From Rhipicephalus microplus (taxonomy: Eukaryota; Arthropoda; Arachnida; Ixodida; Ixodidae): a stretch of 64,000 bases of DNA. Positions 1 to 12,441 of this stretch are shown here, in pieces. The notes beneath the pieces are model-generated. The model was not told where the DNA came from and did no database searches. It was given only the letters and a program-made list of their open reading frames with translations. Both the position numbers and the translations under genes were made by a program. The stretch is from NCBI RefSeq assembly GCF_043290135.1, contig NC_134702.1:195766491-195830490 (forward strand), given 5' to 3'. The stretch's first letter is position 1. Each line of letters opens with the position of its first letter.

Positions 1-3000
1 TGGATGAAGTTGTAGGCCAATATCGCCTAACTACAGGTTTCCGAGTTCGTCTGGCCATCGTTTTGCACGGCACTAGAGCCTTGACAACAGCCGGTCATGG
101 CCAGTTCTTACACTTTATCAATGGACGTGCACGCCTGCCCAGCCCTTCATTGCTGTCATTGGCAGCTTCCAGTCTGCAGATGCCCTTTGCCTGTTGGCCG
201 TACTTGGTTCCTTATGACACCGACGGCTACTAAATGCTGCCATCGGTGAGTTCACCTTGCAGAACTAAATTTCACCGGTACTATAATTCACGCAGTTCTA
301 TAACGTGTGCAAGTTTTTTAAGCCCATCAGATGTAATGTTTCTCTATGGGAAGTTGAAGCATGAAAAATTTACTACTACTGTTATATACATACATATATG
401 ATGGAGCAAATACATAAAGAGTTTTTTGAGATTTGATACAAGTGAGCTCTTGTTTGATTATGAGGTTGGGCCTGTCGATTGACCACATTTGATAGTTGGA
501 AAGTTAATGTGAATTTATTTTTCAGGAGCCAGGTTGCTCTTAAAAATTTATGTTATTTTGGAAAATTAGTTCTATAGACGATTACCACTGTGGTAGTACT
601 ATACTTCAGTAGGACATATATATTGCGGTACGTAAATTTTACATGAGGCTTCAGTTTATTTCGAAGTGATTATAGCAGATTTTGGTCACATTAACGAAGT
701 GATAGCTTCCTCAAATAAGTATTAGAAGTGAGTGCTTTTATTTATTGTTTTTAAATATCTCGTTTTTGGCTCTTCACAGATCGCAGAGATTGGTTTGTTA
801 AGGTCCTGTGATGCATCGGTTGCACTTTCTGGCACATCAATCCTCAACATTACTTGGAGCACCTGTACAAAAATAGGAAGGACACGTTCTCCCTAACTGT
901 GCAAGCCTATGTCACTGCTCGGACTGTTATCATTCAGCGGATGTGGCGTGGAAGCATGCATGGCAGCCTCATCTGGAACGACTGCGATCTGCTTGGGAGC
1001 TTCGAGGGCACAAAACTGCCTAACGGCTGGCTGCAAGGTTAGAATTTCTTTAATACATACGATTACGTGAACACCACTTACTGTGCACAAATTGAAAACC
1101 CAAGCATGGTTGCTTTCAGTGGATACCTGTAATATTCTTACACATATTTCTTATTCAACATTTATGGAACTAAATTGCAAGATAATTGAGAATGTTGAAA
1201 GCTGAAAGCCTGCAGCTTATGAATGAAACTCCAATAATCTGAGACTCAAAACTTGTGCTTTGAAACGAGCACAAATACTTTGATTCCTTATTGAGCTCTC
1301 GAGCTTGTGACTCCCTCTGTGGATCAAGTTCTCTGGAAGGAAATAGCAAGTGGGTGAAAATTGCCTGGCTGTTAACAACTTGCAAAGAGAAAGACCTATT
1401 GAAGAAGCCTCAGATGACATAGGGCCAGTAACTGCATCTTTTACCTAATGTAGCTTTTTCTCTCTCAGTGCTGTTGCTTGTGTTTCAGCCGAACATGTTC
1501 ACAACGATTGCATAGTGATATATATTTTTCTACAAATTGTACCTGACCTAAGTATGAATTGTTGATCTCTAAAGGTGACGTTTAGTGTGTTTCAAAGCCA
1601 TGGCTTCTCATTTCTCTTTCTGTGGCTAGCCTATTTCAGCAGCAGAGCGATGCAGCTAGCACACATGCAATCCAAGTCATGGAGCGCTCCTTTGGTGTTC
1701 TGTGCAGGACGCAGCATATCCATCCGGCAAGACACTGGTATCAACAATAATGGTGAGTGTTGGTGGCACCTGTAGGAGCCCGTTGTGTTTGTTGCGTAAG
1801 ATTATTTCCCCTGATGAAGAGCATTTTTGAAAGGTTTTCTTCATTTAGAATAATAGATGTCAGTAACAAGCACACTCATAATCCACAAGTTCTTTGTGTC
1901 TTCTAGACTGCCCATTTGCTCCTATATGCGGTATGGTGAGCAGGCTATGTTAGACAGCCTTAAAGTTATCAACATTAGCTGTTGTGTTGTAATGCAGTCT
2001 AACTTGTGTTTCTTAGTGAACCTATTTGTGGTTTACTTCTCGCACCTAGTGTAAAGTCGAAATAAAAGAAACTCTATTGGCTTTTTATGCCTGTCAGAAG
2101 TTTCATGCCTTCATCTAAAACATTGTGGTTTTGCTCTTGTATCATATTAAATATATTTTCAGCCTTCACTGTTTGTGTGTGTTGAGGCTTGTCATTGGCT
2201 TCTGAAAATACAATATCTGTAAATATGAGCACATAATTGACAACTATACACTCTTGCATGTAGCATGGTTGTAACAATAATCTGTATTTTTCTAAGTTCC
2301 AGCAGTAACAAGGGGTTCGGTGCTCCACGGTCATGTACAGTGTATCAAGAACAGAACACAGAAGACCAACAAGTATGAAGGGACTGCCAGTGACTGTTCT
2401 CCTGCTCAAAGTTTACAACAGCAGAAAGAGCACATTGTGATGTCAGGAGCAGCTGCTGCTTAACTTCTTAGCAGTGCATTATTCAGCAGTTCCTTTGCTT
2501 GCATTTGAAATTATTTAAATTTTGCATGGAAGATACCAAACTATGAAACTAATATAAAGGCTGCTGTAGTGTTAGTGGGCAAATATTTTTGAGCTGAAGT
2601 TTTTAACATGTGTGTTAAGTGCCTGCGTGCCTCTACATTTGCATGCCAGAAATCACACCAGCCATGGTCGCCAATGGTAACTGTGTTTGCATTCTTTGTA
2701 GTACGAGAAGTAAAGCCATGGATGCAGTAATCATGTACTTAGTCGATGTAATCCTTCAGTGTATACTCATTTGTATAGCACTAATGATGCCATGAGTGTA
2801 TAAGCTCTGGGAAGTGAATCTATGTGGATTATTTTATTTGGAAGGAAGAGGATCATCACCACTCCTAGTATATCTTAACAGTAGATTTTAGTGCTTGGGT
2901 ATTATCCTACTGCCTGTCCGTCCTTCAACAGTCTACTTATCTACTGTGTAAGTGTAACTTTTTAAATGTATACTTTGCTCGGATAGGTTTGTTCATAATG

Positions 3001-4265
3001 TAATGCAAGTGACTTATCATCTATGCAGCTCTACTCAGACTAGAAATAAAAGTATATATTTTTATATGTAGCTATAGCATGCATTCACTTGAGTTTTTCT
3101 AGGTGCCTGTACAATTGTTTAGCCCTACAAAAGTGCTGGTATACTCTAATATTGAATCTGGCATCTTAAAATAATTGTTAGTGGAAGTAAGAATGTGTTA
3201 CCAATATTACTATCCTCAAATGAACTGTGAAAACTCGGTGGAAATTTATCTACAGTTTTTGAACGTTGTGAAGGCAAATGTTATGTTCTTTTATTGTGGC
3301 CCGTGTTTCATGCAAATGACACATAATTACTTTGCAGTGGCATAGTATTAGTTGTTATTTTACACATATGTGCTGAGCAACATCGCAGTTAAGGCCAGCA
3401 GCAAGACATACATGCAGTGCACTGGAGCATCACCTCACATAGTGTACAGGCTTTGCCCACCAGTAAACTCAATATTTTTCAAGCAGACTAATAGACAGCT
3501 GTATGGGAACTGTGTTGGTGTGCAAACTTTGAAGTCTTCTTGAGGAGTGTTTTTCATCATTTTTGTCCAAGTGAAGCAGCTACCCAAGGCCACAACTGGT
3601 GGGAATGTGGTTGTTTCCTCTCTCCGAAATCACTCCTATCAGCTGCCTCAATGTTAGCATGGGGTGAATTCACGAACTGGAAAAATAATTGGTGTTTGTT
3701 TTCTTGGCCGAAAGAGTCACTTCCACCGTTGAGCCACCACGACGCGCCAGAATAGAAACTTTTAGCTAAATAAAGTTGATTCTACTTTTGAGAAGTGTTT
3801 TGGTGAAACGAAATGGCACCTATAGCTGTCAATATAAACACTGTTTGCACCAAGGAGCTTAGTAGCTTATAATTGTATTATTCATGTATTGTCTAGAATT
3901 TACTCGCGCTGTGCCAACTTTCAGCCCAAGTGTCCTAACATGCTTTGTTAATAGGTTGTGAATGAGCCAAGCTATGTAAATAAACAGAGTGATATTGCAG
4001 AAGTGTACAAAATATTGATGCACAGCCATTTTTTTAGCATGACATTGTCAAGGGCTCTATTCTTGTGTTTTTTTATAAAGAGTGCTTGTCACTGGGCATC
4101 AGCGGAAAACTATGCATCAAGCTTTTGCGAGATGGTTCGAGAAACACCGTGTTCAGAATAACAGTGCCGGTGGATTTCTCTCGTAAGTTACTTTCTGTAG
4201 TATATTCAAAATGAGTTTATTAGAATTGTTGTTTTATAGCCATTCATTTTAATATTTACACCTGA
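1..4265. other. No recognisable gene
   Basis: I read both strands and found no protein family, RNA gene or repeat that I can name with confidence. Small open frames (up to 111 codons, for example 2074-2409 on the minus strand) have no recognisable motif. Several exon-like edges exist, such as a GT donor context after 1035 and after 1752, and several AATAAA signals (2061, 3043, 3769). A non-coding or untranslated transcript is therefore possible but not shown. A short stretch near 1640-1730 reads in one frame like a scrap of a PIF/Harbinger nuclease box (VMERSFGVL), too short to call. Confidence 0.5.
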
Positions 4266-4318
4266 GTGTGTGTATGTATGTATGTATGTATGGGTGAACA
4301 TATGTATATGTGTGTGTG

Positions 4319-4350
<32 letters not shown>

Positions 4351-4368
4351 TGTCTGTATGTATGTATC
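4266..4368. repeat. (TATG)n microsatellite
   Basis: Two runs of the tetranucleotide TATG/GTAT, separated by a short (TG)n-rich interruption, fill about 100 bp. This is a simple sequence repeat with no coding meaning. Confidence 0.9.
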
Positions 4369-5470
4369 TTTTAAATGAGAATCCGTTTATTATTGGTGAG
4401 TAAGTTTGGTAATGATATGGCTGAATTTGTTTCTAGTTATTTCTCTTTTGAGCCATTACATATTTCAATTTATTATGTACTGCATAAAAATAAATGTAAC
4501 CTTACACAGAATATGTGTGTTCGAAGAAGTTGTTTCATTTACCAACCTACAGTCATGGGCAAGAAATTGGGTAAAATGGAACGAACCTGCGAAGATTAGT
4601 TTAGAGCATAGCTACTCTACATGGCATATCTCGTACACATTGCGTTGGTTGAATATGTCGATTTCAACCTTTCAAATTTAATCAGAATAAGCAAGCTATC
4701 ACCCGTGGTTGTATATGTGTGTAATATTTATGCATACTGTGATACCGGTTCGCAATTACAATTAAGGTCACAAACCTAGTCAAGCTGAATACACGAATTT
4801 TGTCCATGCACCTTTCATCTCCTCTGGAAGTGCTGTTAATAAAAAATAAACTTCAGTTTAGAAATTTATTCTAGTAACCAAAAGCAGGGTATCTCTTTAT
4901 CACACAAATCAAATTGCCATTGTTCTGTTTCATTCTGGACAATAGAAGACCCTCTCAGCAGAACTCGATTAACTGCTATAGTTCATTTTAACCATTGACA
5001 GCGACATTACACTGAAGCGTGCAGCATGACAAATAGCGGGAGAGAAGACACAAACTAATCACTCTGTTCGCGTCAGCTCTAACTGTCCGTGCTCTTTGGT
5101 CTAGCTGCATGTGATGATGCCCACCAACTTAGCACAAAAGCGTGTCCCTACAAAGGCAGTCAACTTGGCTGCAAGCAGTTGGCTCACTGCATGTGTAGAT
5201 TTTCTTCAAAACACCGTGAAGACTGATTGCTGGTCGAATATCCAAACACGTGAAAAGTAATATACCAGGTATAATATTGGTATTTCAGCACTGGACACTT
5301 TTGCGATAAGAGAGGATGGAGGAGAAAATTATAACCCTGAATTGTTTAATTTTTGAAGGAGCACAGTACAGCGCTTATTGGTCAAAAGGGGAGTGAAAGA
5401 AGCAAGTGCGAAAGCCTACTTCTCAAATAATAGTACCCGCCACCACACATAATGTCAGGCCGGGCAACCT
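4369..5470. other. No recognisable gene
   Basis: AT-rich sequence with only short open frames. I see no domain, RNA gene or repeat I can name. Confidence 0.5.
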
Positions 5471-5474
5471 CTTG

Positions 5475-5580
5475 AAAAAAAAAAGTGCTCAGTGATTCTG
5501 CGAATCGAACCAAGTACCTCCTAGATTGTAGTTGAGCGCTGTAACCGCTCGTCCACTGCAGCAGTGCTTGCATTCGCCCT
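5475..5580 (-). mobile_element. tRNA-derived SINE-like copy
   Basis: Read on the minus strand, this stretch has the two internal RNA polymerase III promoter boxes of a tRNA. A box A-like TGGACGAGCGG lies at 5545-5555 and a box B-like GTTCGATTC at 5502-5510, about 35 bp apart. An A-rich run (plus strand, 5475-5484) follows on the 3' side. It does not fold into an obvious complete tRNA, so a tRNA-headed SINE or tRNA pseudogene is more likely than a working tRNA gene. The family is not identified and the outer boundaries are approximate. Confidence 0.5.
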
Positions 5581-5584
5581 ATTG

Positions 5585-7580
5585 CTGATATATCGTCATT
5601 CCTTCGAATGAAGCCAAATGCAAAAACGTCCGGTGAAACTTTGTCAAAAATAGAAAAAATAGTTAGAATGCGTTTGCCCAAGGTTACTAGAAGGTAGAAA
5701 CCGCCACGTGTGACTGTATAACCGTGCGCTATTTATTCTTGTACATTACTGTCAGGACGTTGGGATAGCCGGCTCTAACGTAGGCTACCTTATCATAGTT
5801 TGCCAAATATAAATAAGAAAATAAAAATATATAACAGCCTGTGACAACGCTAATCAACTATTATGAGTTCACTCTCACTAGTGTCACTTTCACTAGATGA
5901 ATGCTCAGTTTGCTTCCATTATCGTTATTTAGGAAAGTTTTGGCTCATTAACTCAACTCTCCTAATTAGCAATGATTCTCACATCTAAGGACAGTCACAC
6001 TTCGTCTCGCTTTCTGAGTGGCTGTCACTCCCATATAACGCGTACTCCTCTTTTTTATGCTCTCCGAGCATCTGATGCTGCTTTGCGGAGACTTTCCTTG
6101 ACGTCGGCTGGGCCAGAAAATTGTCTTTATTATCTATCAATTTCAAGCTTTCGCGAAGCCGAAACGAGTCTCTCTCTCTCTCTCTCTCTCTTCATCCTTT
6201 TCGCACGTGTGATAACGTCTCTCGACCTCAAGACTTGTATACACGTCCCTTGCTTTGTTAGCGCACTCAAACAACGCTGAACGAAATATTTGCACCGTGT
6301 TTTGTGAAAAGCATTAGCACTGAGACACCTCCCGACGAGTCTCCCTCATTTTACGTAGACATATACCTAAGCGTAAGCGTATGCACGTTCTCGCATTCCG
6401 GCTTTATAAAAATGCTGCGGTGCATGAAACCAGCGAAATTGCGCTCACAATTTCATTTGATTACTGCTGTTATCTATTTTAGCACAATTCGTCTGCAGGC
6501 ACCAAAGTCGCTTGATTAAAGGCGAGTGCTTGGCTTTGCACAGCCCAACAAAACGTCTATTACAACGTACGCGGCATCCCGTAAGCGCTGTAGCAGACGC
6601 TCGCGGAACTGAAACTTAGATGCAGCAAATCATTGGCTATCATCGTATACTCTCGATGCTAGACGCTTTGCGTGCTACCTTGATATTATCGGCACATACT
6701 TCTTTCTTTCCTTGTCGTTTCATCGGCTATCGTCTGTCCTCCTTGCCCTCTTAAGTGCCGAATAAGTTAAATTCATACCCGCGCTATAGTAATCCCTCCA
6801 GATAAGAGACTTTTTGGCTAAGAAAATGCGTAGCCAAAGAGAAAGCTTTGTGAATTCGGGCCCTAGTTTTCAGATCAACCTAGCATCTTTCGTGGCATTA
6901 AGCATGCTTTTTTGTGTATGTTGAAACTGAATGCCCCAAGAGCGGAAGGTGCATACCATACTATCTATGCTATAAGCTCCCTAACATTGAAATGTAATAA
7001 AAACAACAATATAGGAATGTGGCACCCCTCACTCGGCAGCAAGGATGGCATCCTGCCGTAACTGAATGAGAAATAGAGGAGAAAAATAACATCTCTTCGA
7101 AAAATCTACTTACGCAAAACAACGCCGGGTTTATCGAAGCAGACACCCACTGGTACAATTTAGTAAAATTGCAGTACCACACTGAAAAGCGTGTGCCTTC
7201 CCGAAACATTTGAACACCAGCAGTAGAAACGCATGTTATTTAATTCTGCAATAATAAACACTCTGGGAAGCCACACGGTTTATAGTTTAACACCGTAACT
7301 TCCCTAGACTGTTCAGATAAGCCTCTGCTGTATAGAACCGGTAACCGGTAGTAGTTTGTGATAACTAGCGTATTTCGTCAGATATAATTTTTTTTCTTTT
7401 ATTCGCCATTCATTTACGACAGGCTACCACTGGTTCTACCAATGGCGCTACGTGCACATGTCCTCGGTCATGGTTGCGCATAGCGAGATGGCCTTTTTAT
7501 ACTTTTATAATTTAGTGATACGTACCTCACAATAGGTATGTGGACTTTTTTTTTATAGATGAGGTGTTTCCTCATGAAAA
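5585..7580. other. No recognisable gene
   Basis: Only short open frames without known motifs. A (TC)n run of about 23 bp lies at 6169-6191. Nothing else can be named. Confidence 0.5.
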
Positions 7581-7581
7581 C

Positions 7582-8105
7582 CTCATCATTATCATCATTA
7601 TCATCATCAGCCTGACTATTCTCACTGCAAGGCAAATGCCTCTCGCATGATCCGCCAATCAAACCGGTTTTGTGCTTTGTGCTGCCAAGTTATACCTGCT
7701 AACTATTTATTTTCATCCACCCCCTAACTTCTTCCCTTCGTGCGCTTCCCTTCGTCTTCCCTTCGTGCGCTCGCTTTCTTTGGAAATCCAGTCAGTTGCG
7801 CTCATTGACCGGCAGTTATCCTGCCTACGTGCTACGTGTCTTGCCCATGTTCATTTATTCTTCTTATATTCAACTATGATATCCTAAACCCCGGTTTGTT
7901 CCCTGACCCACTCTGCGCTGTTCTTGTCTCTTAAGGTTACACCTATCATTTTCCTTACCATCGCTCGCTGCGTCGTCCTCTATTAAGGCTGAAGACTCTA
8001 TGTAAGACTTCAGGTTTATGCTCCGCAAGTAAGTACTGGCAAGATGCAGCTTTCATACATTTTACTTGTGAGGGTTAGTGACTTATTACCATTCATGATT
8101 TCAGA
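7582..8105 (-). mobile_element. RTE-type LINE, 3' part
   Basis: The minus strand reads as the 3' end of a tick RTE-class LINE, the class whose endonuclease is often annotated as craniofacial development protein 2-like. It covers the C-terminal part of the reverse transcriptase protein and ends in an (ATGATG)n tail, plus strand (TCA)n at 7582-7609, which is the usual RTE 3' terminus. The frame is broken. The 5' part continues at 8425-9560 beyond a SINE, but the RT core, including the YxDD box, is missing, so this copy is dead. The family assignment rests on recognition of the common tick repeat and the tail. Confidence 0.65.
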
Positions 8106-8107
8106 AT

Positions 8108-8415
8108 ACTAGCGTAATGCGATCCACCCCATTGTTATTACCGCAATAGCGTTAAAGAGCTCGTTTCGCCAAAATTGCGGTGTCGGCTTTGGTGCCGCCG
8201 GTGTCGGCATTGGTGCTGAGCGAAAAATCATCACTCTATATATGACCACAAAATTGAGAACAATGTAAATGAAAGAAATAAATAATAAAAAACCCTGCAG
8301 AAAAGTTGGGAATGAATATGGGTTGTTGGGGCGAGTGGGGATCGAACGCGTGTCCTTTCGCCAGGTGGCTAGTTTTTCTAACACAATTTCTCCGCCATGT
8401 TTCAGGAGATCCATT
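8108..8415 (-). mobile_element. tRNA-derived SINE inside RTE LINE
   Basis: On the minus strand the right-hand end carries a box A-like TAGCCACCTGG (8361-8371) and a box B GTTCGATCC (8339-8347), so it has a tRNA-type head. The body contains a short internal repeat of ACCGGCG/CCGACACCG type near 8180-8215. It lies exactly between two parts of the RTE LINE. The 306-bp open frame here (8109-8414) is a by-product of the SINE. It differs from Ruka in sequence and I cannot give a family name. Boundaries are good to about 10 bp. Confidence 0.55.
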
Positions 8416-8424
8416 GTTTCCTGA

Positions 8425-9560
8425 TTCTCACCAATGAATTTCCCCGTCTACATTCCTTCTAGGGCTTTTCTTATTTCCTCTGTCGTTACGGTCATTACGT
8501 TCTGCGAACTCTACTAATAACTCCTCTCTGGCATTTCTAGAGGCGATACCATATTCCCTTTCCCCCTTCATGGTATCCGGCCTGTTTCTTGCCTTCTTTG
8601 GTATGTAAGTTGCCTGGCGTAATAGTATACTGTGCCATTACTTTTTAGTGACTGATTCCTCATCTTCATAGAAGCGTTCAACCAAATAATCCTCAATGCT
8701 CAATATAGACGCGTAGGCCTGTACACCCTTCATCTTGTACCTTTTGTTGAAACTAACTACAATACTTCCCACCCTCTCACTGATGCTATAGTTTTCCTCT
8801 ATTTTACCAGCGATATTCTTGTGTATAAGAAACCCTACCCTTCGGTCTTTTTTGTCAAATATTCCAGTGTAGCATGGAACGTGTCCGTTCTTCAGCCCTA
8901 TACAAGCCTCACGTGTCTTCCTAAATTCACTGAGCCCTATTACATCACATTGATCCCTAGATTTCAAGCAGTACACCTATAACTAACCTCACTAGATAGC
9001 TTTCTAGCGTTGAAGGCAGCCAAGTTCAAATTTCAAATGTGGCCTGTCGGGACCCAGACATTCTTAGCACCCTCCGCTGCATCGCTCATTTGACCACCGC
9101 CTTGGTCAGTTGCATCGCAGCTGTTGGGGACTGAGGGCCAAGGGTTAATTGCTGTAGCCATGGGAGGTAGTGACCAAGTACTACACCAGGGAGGCTAATG
9201 CTGCTCAGGTGAGGAAGTGCATTACTGACCGGTGGTCGCCACTGAGGTCACACCCCAGACCTCTTCGTGTTTTTAAACGATTGCTTTATCACGCATTGTA
9301 AGTAAATTTGGTGTTGGAATGATCTGGCATAAGTATTTGAACAGAATGTTGTCATTTTATGCTAGTCAGCGGCGCTAACTCTAAGTAAGGGGTTTTGATG
9401 CACTTTCTTAGCACTGTAGAGAACCACCTGACCACCAATCAGCTCTCAACTTCATCCGACTCGTAGCTTGCCTGGCCTGCTTTTCTTAACTGTTTCAAAG
9501 CCCATGTTTCCTTTAAAAACAGGGGGTTCAGTTTCGAAATTCCAATCTGGGGAGCTTAGG
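8425..9560 (-). mobile_element. RTE-type LINE, 5' part with endonuclease
   Basis: This is the upstream portion of the same RTE-class LINE. Reading leftwards on the minus strand come a putative 5' untranslated stretch (about 9560-9010), an apurinic-type endonuclease coding segment (see 8638-8976), and then a short jump into the beginning of the reverse transcriptase region (about 8530-8425, motif EEIRKALEGM followed by a stop). The rest of the RT is deleted and replaced by the SINE at 8108-8415. The 5' limit is uncertain. Confidence 0.55.
8638..8976 (-). pseudogene. RTE LINE endonuclease fragment
   Basis: The 112-codon frame encodes the central part of an exonuclease-endonuclease-phosphatase (APE-like) domain. 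In the LINE this enzyme nicks target DNA to prime reverse transcription. Recognisable blocks are DVIGLSEFRKT near residues 11-21 (the position of the metal-binding Glu), a GILIHK-like VGFLIHKNIAG block near 47-57, and VQAYA near 84-88, the usual start of the next motif. The frame stops before the catalytic Asp/His motifs (MGDFN and SDH boxes), so the protein is truncated. The start codon shown is an internal Met, not the true start. The open frame continues into RTE-like sequence on both sides only with breaks. Confidence 0.65.
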
Positions 9561-10626
9561 CCGGGTCATTGGCCTGAATCACCCTTGTTCTAACGATATT
9601 ATTCTCCCCTAACTTTTTTCTGTCATGCTCAAATTAGAAATTGTTGGCTTCATTGTGTTCGCAGCCCCGAGTGGTCGCCCTCCCACTTCGACAATTCCTG
9701 TCAACTGACGAGCTGCGCGCACCTATTTTGCGAATGAATATGCTACTTTTATATCAATGATACGTTGAGCTTATATTTCGCTGGTGGTTAGAATCCACGC
9801 AAAGTAAACGCGAAAAGTTTCCAACTGCTGAAGAATAGACTGGCGCTGCCTTTAAGGCTGTATTCTATTACGTTGGCGTATTGGAGTAGTAATTGAAACT
9901 CCCGTAAATAGATTGAAATTAGACCACAGCCCTTAGTTGGGAGTCATATATAAGTTCTAGTAGTTCCATCTATGGTTAGCCTAATCACGTAAAAAAGTGG
10001 ATAAAAAGGTAAGGCTTCACTTCGAGTTCTAGATGCAGCAAAAGGCAAAAAACTTCACAAGAAAGTCATGGCTTTAATCTAATAATAAACTTTTTAATGT
10101 TTAATTTTAACTACTCACAAATATGTGTAATTTATGGCATGCCTAACTCAGTCAACTTACTGTTTTTTAGACCACCGAAGCCCGCACGCAGTATCGTGCG
10201 TGTAGTAATCAAATGGTTTGATACAAAACATAAAAGAATGGATACAAATGCACACCTATAAGTACGCTCAGTTGATTGTTTGAATTATCACGGAAGTAGT
10301 AGTTTCATCACACGTTCCACACTTTTGTTTTACTTGGCAGGAAGTAAGTGCTGACGAAAATGGAGAGAGGTTTATTTTCAGCTGAGTAATTGCAAAATGC
10401 CATTCTCCGACTTCAAAAGTGTTTTTTTAGCCCGGCTTCGCTAAATATGGCTTCGGCTGTGAAGTGGGGAAGATAAAAAAAAACGACTGACTGCCTCTGA
10501 GAAGTTAGGATATATGGTTATCCAAATATTAATCTTCTCTAGGTTCTGTAGTCGCTTCAAATGCTTCTTTCAGGAATCTACGTCCGAATCTCACTAAATG
10601 TTGAATTCTGCAGGTCACATTTAAAG
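9561..10626. other. No recognisable gene
   Basis: AT-rich sequence with no open frame of note and no repeat that I can name. Confidence 0.5.
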
Positions 10627-11079
10627 GGCGAAGCTTTTTAGGGCGTGGCTTGTGCGTCCCCTGTAGCCTGTATGTAGCCACCTCTAGTTTAGTTCTTGCA
10701 GTGTTCACTAGATGGCGGTACCGTCTCCTGTATCTAGCCACCTCTAGTTTAGTTCTTGCAGTGTTCACTAGATGGCGGTATCGTCTCCTGTATGTAGCCA
10801 CCTCTCGTTTAGTTCTTGTAGTGTTTACTAGATGGTGGTACTTGTAGCTGATGAAAAGATGCAAGATGTTATAAACTAGAAAGCGGTACTTGTAGTTGAT
10901 GAAAGACGCGAGATCTTATAAAATAGGAATGATGTCACATATGGCGCGTGTCATTGGTTGAAGGCAATTGTTCGATTTAGTGCGGCGACGTACGCTAGAG
11001 GGAGCGATGTAATAAAATCGAGTGGGCAAAATGTACAGAGGATTCATGGTTTACCAGGTTTACCTCCGGAGCTTCGCCC
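10627..11079. mobile_element. Small inverted-repeat element (MITE-like)
   Basis: The ends are inverted copies of GGGCGAAGCT: the left copy starts at 10627 and the right copy is its reverse complement at 10070+1000, that is 11070-11079. The interior has no transposase. It contains a 60-bp tandem repeat (10661-10840) and a second diverged duplication of about 47 bp (10834-10876 against 10881-10923). The architecture suggests a non-autonomous DNA transposon common in ticks. No target-site duplication is clear, so the class is unknown. Confidence 0.5.
10661..10840. repeat. 60-bp tandem repeat, three copies
   Basis: Three consecutive copies repeat with a period of exactly 60 bp, each containing CTAGATGGCGGTA or a variant. 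The first two are nearly identical and the third is more diverged. The two opposing open frames seen here (10529-10864 minus and 10650-10847 plus) exist only because 60 is a multiple of three, so each frame simply repeats. Confidence 0.9.
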
Positions 11080-11167
11080 ACTCATCATCATTCACTGTGG
11101 ATATGGCGGAATTTTTTGAGCAGTATTGTGATTTATTACTTGTATGCAAAATGAAAAAAATGGCAAG

Positions 11168-11171
11168 ACAT

Positions 11172-11208
<37 letters not shown>

Positions 11209-11248
11209 GAAATATATATGTATATATATATGTGTGTGTGTGTGTGTT
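11168..11248. repeat. (AC)n(TA)n(GT)n palindromic microsatellite
   Basis: An AC run is followed by two TA runs and then a GT run. The two flanks are reverse complements, so the block forms a potential long hairpin. Confidence 0.9.
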
Positions 11249-11344
11249 GATTTTGTCGCAGTGAAGCGTTTTGCGAAACAGATTCGGAACATTTCAGTGA
11301 AATTTCGCCGCTACTATGAGCAGCACAGTATACCGAATGTATAA

Positions 11345-11390
11345 AATAAATATGTGAGGTTTAACGTCCCGAAACCACCATTTATGGCCT
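11345..11390 (-). repeat. Ruka SINE fragment (3' end)
   Basis: About 40 bp match the tail-end box shared by the two larger Ruka copies in this window: GGTTTAACGTCCC followed by AAACCACCA. No tRNA head is present. It is a short relic. Confidence 0.5.
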
Positions 11391-11958
11391 AGTATAAAAA
11401 GAGATGAAACGAACAGACGCTATGGGCTATAAATAAAAGCAAAGTGCAGGAGTGGGGCGCAGTGTCTCTGCCTCAAATGTACGCAAGAATAGAATCAACA
11501 ATGCAAAGAAAAAAAAAATGAGTTTTACTACCTTCACACTTCTGTTACTTTTTACAAAAGCGAGTCAGGAGTTCTACCAACACCAATACGTTTTGATGTT
11601 TGCGTTGGGTTAGTATGCGGGTAAGCCTCTGCAGCTTCGATGAATGCGGGGGGCTCCGCGGCTTTGCACCACGAGGAAACTGTAAGGCAAAAAAAATGGC
11701 ACAACTTCTACGAACGCATTGGTTGGAGGGTGAGTAACACCGCTCCACGCACAATCCGGCATTGCTTAGTCACCACTTGGTCATTTATTCCGGCAGCGAC
11801 CACCTTATACAAAGCGCGGAAGTTATTTTTGCGTCGTAAAAGGAGAGGACGATTAAGCGAATTTGATTTGTATCTCGCGTTCAATATTTATACAAAAGTT
11901 GCGTATACACTCATCATACAGAAAAAAAGTAAGTGCCATTTCCACAAAGCGAATTATG

Positions 11959-12441
11959 TTAGATGAGGTTGATCGGAAACGATAGGGTAATCAGTGAATC
12001 CTTCCTACACATTCCTCTACCACTTATGAAGACGTGATGTGTATGCTTGATGGCACCCCCACTTCCGCTTTGCTGGCCCGCCGCTCCGGGTTTGTTCAAT
12101 AACGAGGCCTCTTCGCTTCGTTCTGCCAGGTCCTCACAACAAGGTCTCGGCAGCGGGTTGGGGCTGCAGCTATGTTGAGAGCCCACCGCACTGCCATCTT
12201 GGCTTCTGGAGTGTTCATGCTGCGGAGTGGTAACGAACGTGTAGTGGAGCGCTAACGAAGAGTATTCACTGGGTGAGCTCCAGGTTAAGGTAAAGGACAC
12301 ACGAAAAACGAGTGTGTTGTGTATAGGCGCGGTCCTCTTGTGGTCACCTACCTGACTGGAGCACGCGGCGCCGAAAGCAAGTGGCGCCACTTGCATGACT
12401 CGTCGGAGAGAGCGAAGCTGGGAGAGAGCACAGTGGCGCAT
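11959..12441 (-). CDS. Uncharacterised 160-codon open frame
   Basis: I do not recognise this protein. The frame is one of the longer ones outside clear retroelements. It is rich in Ser, Pro and Ala, with Cys scattered and no signal peptide or membrane segment. Its sequence (for example PCCEDLAERSEEASLLNKPG in the second half) looks to me like a stretch seen repeatedly in tick transcript data, which would point to a dispersed repeat and not a host gene. The N-terminal Met is followed by a basic region. No intron or promoter can be supported. Real translation is doubtful. Confidence 0.2.
   Translation of the reverse strand: MRHCALSQLRSLRRVMQVAPLAFGAACSSQVGDHKRTAPIHNTLVFRVSFTLTWSSPSEYSSLALHYTFVTTPQHEHSRSQDGSAVGSQHSCSPNPLPRPCCEDLAERSEEASLLNKPGAAGQQSGSGGAIKHTHHVFISGRGMCRKDSLITLSFPINLI

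Noticed and set aside
854..1042. 62-codon frame in the first kilobase
   Set aside because: No recognised domain. The exon-like edges are suggestive but cannot be supported without transcripts.
1640..1740. Trace of a Harbinger nuclease (VMERSFGVL)
   Set aside because: Nine residues in one frame without neighbouring motifs. Too little to call.
10529..10864. Open frames over the 60-bp repeat on both strands
   Set aside because: Produced by a period divisible by three. The residues simply repeat.
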